Shown: piece after piece, positions 8,505 through 16,368 of the stretch
Numbering within the stretch: the first letter of the stretch is position 1
Layout: every line of letters starts with the position of its first letter
From: Paraktedonobacter sp035294465
GTDB taxonomy: Bacteria > Chloroflexota > Ktedonobacteria > Ktedonobacterales > Ktedonobacteraceae
Assembly: GCA_035294465.1 (NCBI GenBank)
Contig: DATGKW010000062.1
Span: 1 to 21,216, forward strand
Reading direction: 5' to 3'
DNA length: 21,216 nt
Notes under the pieces: model-generated
What the model saw: only the letters and a program-made list of their open reading frames with translations
Databases searched by the model: none
What the model was told of the DNA's origin: nothing
Position numbers and translations under genes: made by a program

Positions 8505-8592
8505 GCCAGACTCCGCTGGCAGCGCGGAGGGGAAAAGAGGAGGGTGGGATATTCCCACCCTCAGGCAGAGGGGAAGCTGGCTGTTCTCTGCC
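8505..8592 (+). other. Structured GC-rich leader upstream of the sulfotransferase
   Basis: Three hairpins follow one another in the 241-nt gap after the methyltransferase. They are GCCAG/CTGGC (8505-8520), a perfect 10-bp stem GAGGGTGGGA/TCCCACCCTC with a TAT loop (8540-8562), and GGCAGAG/CTCTGCC (8564-8592). None has a T-run. They could stabilise or punctuate the mRNA; I do not recognise a riboswitch class. Confidence 0.45.
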
Positions 8593-8711
8593 CCTGCCAG
8601 ACATACGGGAAGGTGGGGCAGGACTCTCTCTCGAACATACAGGATAGAATGTCTTTGCAAGGAAAAGGAAAGATGGCTCATAGCTCTGATGCGAGAGGTG
8701 AAAACTCGATA

Positions 8712-9524
8712 ATGGATGGGAATGCGCTCTCTGTATTTAGAGAAAATATGCGAAGGAAATATCAAGAAATTTATGTGGTTATTGCGCCTCCACGGTGCTC
8801 TTCAACTGCTTTTGCCCGCGTTTTTTGGGAACATCCAGATATAAACTTTTATTGCCATGAACCATTTGACCAGATATATTATAAACACGCTTCGCTGATT
8901 GATGTTCTGAAAACGCTTGACTCTCCACTTGATCTGGAGCCTATCAAGCGGCAGGCCAGCATCCAGCACCATCGGTTGGTTGTCAAGGAGATGACCTTTC
9001 AGGTTGGAGAGTATTTTCCTGTACTCCAGTCGCTGGCTACACAACCTCTGGTTTTTCTCATACGCAATCCGTTGCTCAGCATCCAATCAAGGATGCAAAA
9101 GCTACAAGAAGGGGGCAATGACCCCCTGTTTCCCTATCGAGAGTCAGGGTGGGGAGATCTCCTGGCCCAGGTGATGCAATGCCGGCAGTTGCAAATTCCG
9201 TATCTTATCGTCGATTCGGCTGATTTTAGAAATTTTCCGAGCGCTATTTTACAAAAAGTGTTTATCCGACTGGGGCTTTCTTTCGCGGAATCACTGCTCC
9301 GCTGGCAATCTCTGACGGGCATCGCTTTGGGGAAACTGGATGGGGAACAGGCTCATTGGTATCAGCGTGTGCTTTCCAGTACCAGTATAGAGCCTGCCAA
9401 TGAGCCTGTTCCCGAAATTACCTCCTTCCCAGAAAGAGGGAATTTTCGGGAACACGTCTGTGAGTGCCTTCGCACCTATGAACTCTTGCGCGAGGATCCC
9501 CGCCGTATTGTACCTTATGATTGA
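8712..9524 (+). CDS. Sulfotransferase-like protein
   Basis: This protein of about 270 residues has the layout of PAPS-dependent sulfotransferases, which move a sulfo group to hydroxyl or amine acceptors. An early P-loop-like segment IAPPRCSSTAF (24-34) after a beta strand matches the 5'-phosphosulfate loop. LIRNPLLSIQSR (116-127) matches the 3'-phosphate RNP...S motif. The start is a choice: the ATG at 8712 has AGAGGTGA 10 nt upstream, while an in-frame ATG at 8673 with AAGGA would add 13 residues. The frame is open further upstream but lacks coding character. The gene ends convergently, overlapping the NRPS 3' end by 10 nt with no terminator. It may sulfate the product. Family fairly sure; activity unproven because the motifs are divergent. 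Confidence 0.75.
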   Translation: MDGNALSVFRENMRRKYQEIYVVIAPPRCSSTAFARVFWEHPDINFYCHEPFDQIYYKHASLIDVLKTLDSPLDLEPIKRQASIQHHRLVVKEMTFQVGEYFPVLQSLATQPLVFLIRNPLLSIQSRMQKLQEGGNDPLFPYRESGWGDLLAQVMQCRQLQIPYLIVDSADFRNFPSAILQKVFIRLGLSFAESLLRWQSLTGIALGKLDGEQAHWYQRVLSSTSIEPANEPVPEITSFPERGNFREHVCECLRTYELLREDPRRIVPYD

Positions 9525-12500
9525 TAAGCGTCGATAAAGCCCGTGCGCAAGAAATAAGAAAAATAGGTACTGAGCAGCGTGTGGTCCAATGGGGGGCAGG
9601 TAATACCCGCAGGTGCAAGAGCATCCAGAGTGTCCTGGCAGGAGAAAACTGTTTGGGGTGCTCGAAGCGCCCCTTGCTGTTGAGCAGTTTCCTTACTTGA
9701 GAGAATTGCCGGCAAGAGCGGGTAAAGCGCGTTGGCAGTGGATTGCCTCGTAGCATTTTCTAATTTCTCCAACCACTGCTGATAAGAGACCAGTTGCAGC
9801 GGATAGCCCAGATTGTGGAGGAGAGAGAAGAGATCCTCCAGTTTGACCGGTTGAGGATGAGAAAGATGAAAATTTCTCTCAGAAAGCCCTCGTTGTCTGG
9901 AGAGATAAACAATAGCTTTGCTGACATAATCTACGGGGGCCATATACTCCAGACCCTCGACCGCAGGTGCATACCCAAGCTGAATACACCCTTTGAGCAT
10001 CAGCCAGAAGAAGTCATCGGTGTTGCAGCAACCGGTCTGGCTATCTCCTCCAATCCTTCCCGGTCGATAGATGTTCACCGGTAATCCTCGATCCCTGGCC
10101 AGAGCTACCAGCCTTTCCGCAACCCATTTGCTCTGGGAGTATCCTTCTTGCAGAAATTGAGCGTGCTCATGCAAACTTTCCTCTTCAGTAATGGGACCCG
10201 TGCTTGCTTCAGGCGAGAAAACAGAGAGAGTCGAGATATACTGGACCGTCTTTGCTCTGCCACAGCACGCAAGTCTGAGGATTTCCTGCGTCCCAAGCAC
10301 ATTTGTATTTTTCAATGTATGATACGGGTAGACGAAGTTCACTTCCGCGCCGCTATGGTAGATCACTTCTATCTTCTCTGCCAGTGCCAGGAACTCCTGC
10401 TCTGACCACCCCAGACGAGGCTGAGACAGGCTTCCAATCACTGGGATGATACGTTCGGCGGCCTCTGGAGTCCAGAGTGAATAGGAGGCCAGCGCATTTT
10501 GCAGCTTTTTCTCTCCCTCACAGACATCTTGTGCGCGTACCAGGCAGTAGATATGCGCTGATGTTTGCTGAAGAAGCTCGTGGAGTAAAAAGGCTCCCAG
10601 AAAGCCTGTTGCTCCCGTTAAAAAAACATGCTCTGGTTCAGTCACCTCTCTCAAAGAGGGCGCTTCAGGAACAATCGCGGGATCCAGAACGGCCTCTTTG
10701 TTTAAATCAAGAGTGTCGATTAGCGCGCTTCGAGGAATAGGGCCAGTCTGGCGGCTGGCTTCGAGAGCCCGTTCAACTCCCGCAATGGTGGGAGCTGTAA
10801 AGAAATCCCGCAGAGGGAGATTCACCTGGAACGCGTCGCGCACCCGGAAGATAAACTGGGTTGCCAGGAGAGAATGGCCGCCGAGTTCAAAAAAGCTATC
10901 GTGGATACCTACTCGCTCCAGGCCGAGCAAATCAATCCAGATGTTCGCGAGCGCCTCCTGAGTCGCATTGCCAGGTGGTACGAAGTTCTCGTCCAGCTCT
11001 GGACGAAATTCGGGTGCCGGAAGCGATCTTACATCTATTTTCCCGTTATGCGTCAGAGGCAGAGCTTCTAACACGAGGAAAGCCGAGGGGATCATATACT
11101 GAGGTATTCTTTGCTTCAAGAAATCTCGCAGCTCATTGGGAGAGAGCGTTTCTCCTTTAGTCGGAACAACATACGCCACCAGGATTTTCTGCCTCTGTCC
11201 ATTCTCGCGCGCTAGAGTAATGGATTCCCGCACGGTGGGATAACTTCTGATCTGCGCATCAATCTCTCCTAATTCGATGCGAATTCCGCGAATCTTCACC
11301 TGGTGATCTACTCTGCCGAGGATTTCTAGAGATCCATCCGGCAGCCACCTGGCGCGATCTCCTGTACTATAGATTCTTTCACCTGGCACGTAGGGATTGG
11401 GAAGAAACTTTTCTGCTGTCAGCTCTGGCCTGTTCAGGAGATTGCGTGCCAGACAGTGCCCGGCGGCAAATAATTCTCCCGCCAGACCTGGTGGTTGTAA
11501 ATTGCCAGACGCATCCAGAACGTATAAGCGAACATTGCTGATAGGTTTCCCAACAGGGGCCTTCTCCTGAGTAAACAGTTCCTCGCGGCTGACTCGATGG
11601 CTTGTCAGGATATCTGAGCACTCCGTTGGACCATACATATGAGCGATGGTGCAGGAGCAATACTGGCTGGCGAACCACGGCCTTAACCTGGGTAAAACAA
11701 TCGCTTCTCCGCCCAGACCAACGTACTTCAGGCTTGCCAGGCTACGATACCCATCCTCTTTGGCAAGCTCTAGAATGGGATGAAAGAGGCTTGGAGTACT
11801 GTTGATGACCGTCACCTGCTGATCTCGTATGGTATGGAACAACACCACAGCATCATAGGGGACAGCATCTCCCAGAACAGCCTGTCCGCCAACCAGCAGA
11901 GGTGAAACAATATTTTTGAAAGCCGCATCAAAGCTGAACGGCAACATAACCAGCACTCTTGATGTTTGTGTGATCGGACAGAAGGCACTGTACCAGAGGC
12001 ACAGATTGAGGAAGCCCCGCCTGACAATAACGGTTCCCTTTGGTTTGCCCGTAGAACCTGATGTATAGATTATAGCAACCGTCGTCTCAAGATCTGCCCG
12101 GCTCTCCAGGTTTGTTACAGGCTCCTGTGCAATCGTTTCCCAATCTGTATCCAGATATACCAATCTGGTTGCCGTATCGGGTATACGCTGCGTGAGCGAC
12201 TGACGAGTAAGTAAAATCGGCATCTGAGTGTCACCGAGCAGAAAGGCCAGTCTCTCCTGTGGATAGGTTGGGTCGAGTGGAACATACGCCCCCCCGGCTT
12301 TCAAAATACCGAACAGGGCAACTACCATTTCTATGGAACGTTCCAGGCATATTCCTACAGGAACCTCAGCGCCCACTCCTCGCTTGCGTAAGTAATGGGC
12401 TAACTGATTGGCCCGCCGGTTCAGTTCGCCGTATGTCACCTGTTCATCCTTAAAATGCAGGGCAATAGCGTCTGGCGTGCGCTCCACCTGTTCCTCGAAC

Positions 12501-14104
12501 AACTGATGAATGTCCTTATCCTGTCGATAATCGACAGCCGTATTATTCCATTCTACGAGCAATTGCTGCTGTTCAGCAGCAGTTATAAACGATAGGCGCG
12601 AGATGCGCTGTTCTGGCTGAGCAGCAATGCTGGTAAGGAGAGTCCTCAAGTGGTCTGAAAAGCGCTCAATCATCGAAGAAGAGAAGAGATCGGTATTATA
12701 TTCTAGCTGCCCGATTAACTGATTCTCCATTTCGAGGAATGTCAGGCTCATATCAAATTTTGAGGTGCCACTATGAATCTGGACAGGCTCCAGAGTAAGT
12801 TCAGACAATGTCGGAGGAGTCAACGGTAGATGTTGAAATGCAACACGAAAGAGAGGGGAGTGATTGAGGCCGCGAGCCGGATGAAGCGTTTCTACCAGGC
12901 GATGAAAAGGAATATCCTGGTGAGCGTAGGCTTCAAGGCATGTCTGGCGTACCCGCATCAAGAGTTCCAGAAAAGTGGGATCGCCCGACAGATCTGTACG
13001 GAGAACAAGCGTATTGACGAAAAAGCCTACAAGCCCGGCGAGGGCCGGATGTGAACGCCCGGCGGTTGGTGATCCAATAACTATGTCATCCTGCCCCGTA
13101 TAACGAAACAAGAGAATAGAAAGACCAGCGAGGAGGGTCATGAAAAGCGTCACTCCTCTCTGCCGGGAAAGCGCTTTCAAGTCCTCCGTCAGGGCCCGGG
13201 ACACCACGAATTCGTGGGAAGAGCCGTGCAGCGTCCGTGCTTGCTCGCGTGACCGATCTGTAGGGAGATCCAGGCTATCAGGCAGATGCTCCAGTTGCCG
13301 ACGCCAGTAGGCCAGTTGTTCCTCCAGTACCTCATTCTGCAGGTGGGTACGTTGCCAGATGGCGTAGTCCGCGTATTGGATGGGAAGCGGCGCGAGAGGC
13401 AACGCGCTATTCGTAGAGTAGGCCCTATAGAGTTGTTCCAGCTCCCCGATAAGAACAGCAAAAGACCAGCCATCCGAGACAATGTGGTGAATGTTCAGGA
13501 CCAGCGTATGCTCTGTCTGGCTAAGCCGGAAGAGAATGATGCGAATGAGTGGACCCCGGCTCAAGTCGAACGGCCGCTGTGCTTCTGCAGAGACGAGGGT
13601 ACGAAGCTTGCTTTCTCGCTCGTCTGCGGGAAGCGCCTGGAGATCAACCAGGGGTAAATCGAACTGTGTTGGAGGAGCAATAACCTGTACAGGGTAATCC
13701 TCGTTGGTCGTAAATACCGTGCGCAGTGCCTCATGACGCTGAATAAGCGTGCAAAGACTACGCGTGAGCGCGGAAACGCGCAGGTGCCCTTTTAGACGTA
13801 TGGCGGTAGGCACATTGTAGCAGGGATTATTTGGCTCCAGTTGGTCGAGAAACCACAAACGTTCCTGTCCAAAAGAGAGGGGAATATCCCGGTCACGCGG
13901 AAGTGGTGACGGAGGGAGAGGCGGCAGCGAAGTGTGCCGAACGTTTTGCAGAAAAGCAAGTATTTCTGCTTTACGTTCAGCTAGCTCTGCTCGTAGCGCC
14001 GGAGTAAGTACGCCTTTGGGCGCTTTACATTGGAGTTGCTCTCCTGCGACCTGTACGTTTATACCAAGACTACGTAAATGCTGTAAGAAATCAAGCGTCG
14101 TCAT
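9515..14104 (-). CDS. NRPS: TubC docking-C-A-PCP-terminal reductase
   Basis: This 1529-residue single-module synthetase adds one amino acid and releases the chain reductively. Residues 1 to about 58 are a TubC-type docking domain (LDFLQHLRSLGI...KAEILAFL) that receives an upstream partner. The condensation domain (about 72-505) has HHIVSDG (H207, D211). The adenylation domain (about 525-1025) has YTSGSTGKPKG (680 on) and NGKID. My hand alignment to GrsA gives pocket residues D, A, K, N, G, G, M, D, I, K, which I cannot assign to an amino acid. The carrier Ser is in GGHSL (S1078). The reductase (about 1150-1529) has TGATGFLG (T1163 on) for NADPH and YSQSK (Y1322, K1326). AGAGGA precedes the ATG, and nuoD ends 16 nt upstream, so it is the last gene of the operon. 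The product should be a peptide aldehyde or alcohol. Confidence 0.97.
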   Translation of the reverse strand: MTTLDFLQHLRSLGINVQVAGEQLQCKAPKGVLTPALRAELAERKAEILAFLQNVRHTSLPPLPPSPLPRDRDIPLSFGQERLWFLDQLEPNNPCYNVPTAIRLKGHLRVSALTRSLCTLIQRHEALRTVFTTNEDYPVQVIAPPTQFDLPLVDLQALPADERESKLRTLVSAEAQRPFDLSRGPLIRIILFRLSQTEHTLVLNIHHIVSDGWSFAVLIGELEQLYRAYSTNSALPLAPLPIQYADYAIWQRTHLQNEVLEEQLAYWRRQLEHLPDSLDLPTDRSREQARTLHGSSHEFVVSRALTEDLKALSRQRGVTLFMTLLAGLSILLFRYTGQDDIVIGSPTAGRSHPALAGLVGFFVNTLVLRTDLSGDPTFLELLMRVRQTCLEAYAHQDIPFHRLVETLHPARGLNHSPLFRVAFQHLPLTPPTLSELTLEPVQIHSGTSKFDMSLTFLEMENQLIGQLEYNTDLFSSSMIERFSDHLRTLLTSIAAQPEQRISRLSFITAAEQQQLLVEWNNTAVDYRQDKDIHQLFEEQVERTPDAIALHFKDEQVTYGELNRRANQLAHYLRKRGVGAEVPVGICLERSIEMVVALFGILKAGGAYVPLDPTYPQERLAFLLGDTQMPILLTRQSLTQRIPDTATRLVYLDTDWETIAQEPVTNLESRADLETTVAIIYTSGSTGKPKGTVIVRRGFLNLCLWYSAFCPITQTSRVLVMLPFSFDAAFKNIVSPLLVGGQAVLGDAVPYDAVVLFHTIRDQQVTVINSTPSLFHPILELAKEDGYRSLASLKYVGLGGEAIVLPRLRPWFASQYCSCTIAHMYGPTECSDILTSHRVSREELFTQEKAPVGKPISNVRLYVLDASGNLQPPGLAGELFAAGHCLARNLLNRPELTAEKFLPNPYVPGERIYSTGDRARWLPDGSLEILGRVDHQVKIRGIRIELGEIDAQIRSYPTVRESITLARENGQRQKILVAYVVPTKGETLSPNELRDFLKQRIPQYMIPSAFLVLEALPLTHNGKIDVRSLPAPEFRPELDENFVPPGNATQEALANIWIDLLGLERVGIHDSFFELGGHSLLATQFIFRVRDAFQVNLPLRDFFTAPTIAGVERALEASRQTGPIPRSALIDTLDLNKEAVLDPAIVPEAPSLREVTEPEHVFLTGATGFLGAFLLHELLQQTSAHIYCLVRAQDVCEGEKKLQNALASYSLWTPEAAERIIPVIGSLSQPRLGWSEQEFLALAEKIEVIYHSGAEVNFVYPYHTLKNTNVLGTQEILRLACCGRAKTVQYISTLSVFSPEASTGPITEEESLHEHAQFLQEGYSQSKWVAERLVALARDRGLPVNIYRPGRIGGDSQTGCCNTDDFFWLMLKGCIQLGYAPAVEGLEYMAPVDYVSKAIVYLSRQRGLSERNFHLSHPQPVKLEDLFSLLHNLGYPLQLVSYQQWLEKLENATRQSTANALYPLLPAILSSKETAQQQGALRAPQTVFSCQDTLDALAPAGITCPPLDHTLLSTYFSYFLRTGFIDAYQS

Positions 14105-14120
14105 ATGCCCAGTCCTCTAT

Positions 14121-15272
14121 TCAACGATCAACCTCGCCCAGGACAATATCCAGGCTACCTATTATGGCTATTGCATCGCTTACCTTATGACCATGTAATA
14201 AATCTGGTAGAATCTGTAAATTGACGAAAGATGGACCGCGAAGCTTAGCCCTCCAGGGATATTCGCTTCCATCGGCAATGAGATAGACGCCCAGCTCTCC
14301 CTTACTGCTTTCGGTTGCAAAATAGGTCTCCCCGCGAGGGGGTCGCAAAGCAATAGGCGTGCGAGTGCAGATTGGACCGCCTGGCATCGCGTCAAGTGCG
14401 ACGCGACAGAGGCGAATGCTCTCCCAAATTTCCTGGAAGCGGATCATGTAACGGGCGTAACAATCACCCTCCCAGCGTACCTGCACGTTGACAGGTACCT
14501 CGCGATAGGCCATATAAGGGCGGTTGGCGCGCAGATCCCAATTGATGCCGCTGGCCCGGAGCATCGGGCCTGTTAGTCCATAGGCCAGCGCTCGTTGGGG
14601 ATCAATATATCCCACCCCTTGAGAGCGCGATTGGAAAATCTCGTTTTCAACGACCAGCTGTTGTACTTCAGCCATGTGCTTTTCAAGCTCATCGAGATAG
14701 GTCTCGCAGGTGTGCAACCAGCCCTTAGGAAAATCATGAAGGACTCCCCCAACCCGTATATAGTTGACATTGAAGCGGCTCCCTCCGAGGGCCTCAAAGA
14801 GAGAAAGGATCCCTTCTCGATCTCGAAATCCCCACACAAGAGGCGTCACAGCTCCCAGATCCATGAGATACGTACTGGTAGCCACAAGATGGCTGGCTAT
14901 GCGCTGCATCTCACCTGTCAACAGGCGTATGTACTGAGCACGCCTGGGTGGCTCTATGCCCATGAGTTGCTCAACTGCCCCGGCGTATGTAATCTCATTA
15001 AGCATGGGGGAAAGGTAGTCCGCATTGTCCATATAACGAATGCCGCCCATAATCGGGCGGTTTTCGAGAATCTTCTCAATGCCTCTATGGAGATAGCCTA
15101 TGATTGGCGTGCAAGCGGTTATTGTTTCTCCCTCTAACGTCAATACCAGGCGCAACACACCATGGGTACTTGGATGTTGAGGCCCCATGTTAAGAAGCAT
15201 TTCCTGGGAAGAAATCTGTTCAGGAGGTGTAACCGCGAGAGATGTGGCGGCCTGTTGATCCCTGTTCGTCAT
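14121..15272 (-). CDS. nuoD: NuoD-type complex I subunit inside the gene cluster
   Basis: These 383 residues align end to end with the 49-kDa/NuoD subunit of NADH:quinone oxidoreductase, which forms the quinone pocket with NuoB. Landmarks are MGPQHPSTHGVLRL (H33, H37), GYLHRGIEK, RAQYIR, GFRDRE, the ESSKGELG stretch, PSFVNLQ and the C-terminal GEVDR. The pocket Tyr (Y80) and His (H37) are kept. The usual TDRxDY loop reads MDNADY (81-86), replacing the conserved Arg by Asn (N83). There is no hydrogenase CxxC pair. It has the short form seen in Bacillus-type NuoD. Its ATG overlaps the thioesterase stop (ATGA), and the NRPS starts 16 nt after it, so all three are co-translated. No other complex I gene is nearby. 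A resistant duplicate target is the best idea; whether it assembles into complex I is unknown. Confidence 0.94.
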   Translation of the reverse strand: MTNRDQQAATSLAVTPPEQISSQEMLLNMGPQHPSTHGVLRLVLTLEGETITACTPIIGYLHRGIEKILENRPIMGGIRYMDNADYLSPMLNEITYAGAVEQLMGIEPPRRAQYIRLLTGEMQRIASHLVATSTYLMDLGAVTPLVWGFRDREGILSLFEALGGSRFNVNYIRVGGVLHDFPKGWLHTCETYLDELEKHMAEVQQLVVENEIFQSRSQGVGYIDPQRALAYGLTGPMLRASGINWDLRANRPYMAYREVPVNVQVRWEGDCYARYMIRFQEIWESIRLCRVALDAMPGGPICTRTPIALRPPRGETYFATESSKGELGVYLIADGSEYPWRAKLRGPSFVNLQILPDLLHGHKVSDAIAIIGSLDIVLGEVDR

Positions 15273-16093
15273 GATCCTTCACCTGAGAATAGAGGAGCTT
15301 GTTCATTCTCCAACGAAGACGCTTCGATTTCTCCAACCTCGCGTAGATACTTCATCAGATCTTGCGAAATCGCGTGTAAAAGGGCTAACCGTGCGTTCTG
15401 GAGAAAGAAGTGATTGCCAGGAAACATACGTAGATGGAAAGCCTGCGACGTCTGATCGTCCCAGGCTTTTAGTTCCTCATAGCTCACCTCACTATCCTCT
15501 CGTCCCCCAAAAGCAGAGATTGGGCAGTCGAGGCGACTTCCTGGCGTATACGTGTATGTTTCAAACACAGTGAGATCTGCTTGCAAGAGGGGAACAAGAA
15601 GTTGCATCAACTCTGCATTTTGCAGGACTGCTTCGGGAGTGCCCTGAAATTCTCGTATTCTCTTCAGAAACTCAGCAGGAGGAAGGTTATAGACAAGCGG
15701 GTGTGGGTTCGGCAGTTGAGGCGCCCGGCATCCTGAAACAAACAGGAAAGCTGGATTGAAATCAGTATGTATGCAAAGGTAACGAGCTAATTCGAAGGCA
15801 ATGAGGCCGCCCATGCTGTGCCCAAAAAAAGCGAATGGTAGGGGCCTCAAATAAGACCCGATTGCCCTCGTCAGCGCTTGAACGATCTCCTGCATGCTGG
15901 TAAAAGGTGTTTCCCGCAGCCGATTTTCACGCCCTGGAAGCTGAATTGCACAGACCTCCACTTCCTGGGGAAAATGGGCCGCCCATGTACGAAAAACAGA
16001 GGCACCGCCTCCGGCATAGGGAATACAGAATAGACGTAAACGGGCCTGTCTCTTTGGTTGCGGACAAACGATCCAGGGGTTATCTGCTGACAT
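15269..16093 (-). CDS. Type II thioesterase
   Basis: This 274-residue alpha/beta hydrolase of the GrsT/RifR type hydrolyses wrong or stalled acyl groups from carrier proteins. It opens with RLFCIPYAGGGASVFRTW, typical of the group. The catalytic triad is complete: GHSMGG (S93), GGREDSEVS (D200) and GNHFF (H228). The length is normal for a stand-alone editing enzyme. Because the NRPS ends in a reductase, this enzyme is likely for proofreading rather than product release. It is the first gene of the leftward operon, behind the promoter at 16161-16189, and overlaps nuoD by 4 nt. The Shine-Dalgarno (GAGAGAAG) is weak and about 14 nt away, so the start is slightly uncertain. Confidence 0.94.
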   Translation of the reverse strand: MSADNPWIVCPQPKRQARLRLFCIPYAGGGASVFRTWAAHFPQEVEVCAIQLPGRENRLRETPFTSMQEIVQALTRAIGSYLRPLPFAFFGHSMGGLIAFELARYLCIHTDFNPAFLFVSGCRAPQLPNPHPLVYNLPPAEFLKRIREFQGTPEAVLQNAELMQLLVPLLQADLTVFETYTYTPGSRLDCPISAFGGREDSEVSYEELKAWDDQTSQAFHLRMFPGNHFFLQNARLALLHAISQDLMKYLREVGEIEASSLENEQAPLFSGEGS

Positions 16094-16160
16094 AACCGCT
16101 ATAAAGCTTCTCTCATTTATTTTTTTAGCTGGTTCTTTTCTTAAGAGCTAATCTACGAAA

Positions 16161-16189
16161 ATTGTACTGTTGGAAATATCTTTTGTCAA
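16161..16189 (-). promoter_or_regulatory. Consensus promoter for the thioesterase-nuoD-NRPS operon
   Basis: On the minus strand TTGACA (16189-16184) and TACAAT (16166-16161) are separated by exactly 17 bp. Transcription would begin near 16154, about 60 nt before the thioesterase ATG. This strong housekeeping-type promoter suggests the operon, including nuoD, can be made without a special sigma factor. Confidence 0.78.
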
Positions 16190-16223
16190 GACTCATCTCC
16201 TGTTTCTTAAGGATAAGCCGAGT

Positions 16224-16350
16224 ATTTGATTTTTCTTAGATAAGATAGTGTGGTTGTAGTACAAAATTGGCCAGGTAACGATACATAATGCATTTGACTT
16301 TTATTGGATAGGGTAGTATGTTGTAGTGCAAAACCTGCTAAGTCACGATA
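16224..16350 (+). repeat. Imperfect tandem duplication in the divergent promoter region
   Basis: Copies at 16224-16283 and 16292-16350 match at 46 of 60 aligned positions by hand, with one 1-nt gap; both run from ATTTGA to CGATA with 8 bp between. The second copy carries the promoter of the PLP enzyme gene. The first has a decayed version (TTGATT, then TGTGGT in place of a -10 box). It may be an old promoter duplication or a pair of regulator sites. Confidence 0.75.
16294..16322 (+). promoter_or_regulatory. Promoter for the SbnA-like gene
   Basis: TTGACT (16294-16299), 17 bp, TATGTT (16317-16322). Transcription would start near 16329, about 40 nt before the ATG at 16369. It lies inside the second copy of the tandem repeat and faces away from the operon promoter at 16161-16189. 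Confidence 0.55.
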
Positions 16351-16368
16351 TCTGATAAGGAGCGACCG

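Noticed and set aside
8271..8711. Upstream extension of the sulfotransferase frame, overlapping the methyltransferase
   Set aside because: The first part overlaps the 3' end of the methyltransferase in another frame and the rest is hairpin-rich noncoding sequence. Family motifs begin only after 8712.
11020..12530. Naming the amino acid activated by the A domain
   Set aside because: The hand-derived pocket code (D, A, K, N, G, G, M, D, I, K) does not match a code I know well, and a one-position shift would change it.
14330..14400. NuoD appears about 25 residues short of the long form (missing the usual Met-Glu...His-His-Phe-Lys helix region)
   Set aside because: As I recall, Bacillus-type short NuoD proteins lack the same segment, so this looks like a family subtype and not a defect of this copy.
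14121..15272. Reading the NuoD-like protein as a group 4 [NiFe]-hydrogenase large subunit
   Set aside because: The two CxxC metal-binding pairs required for a NiFe centre are absent, and the NuoD quinone-pocket Tyr and His are present.
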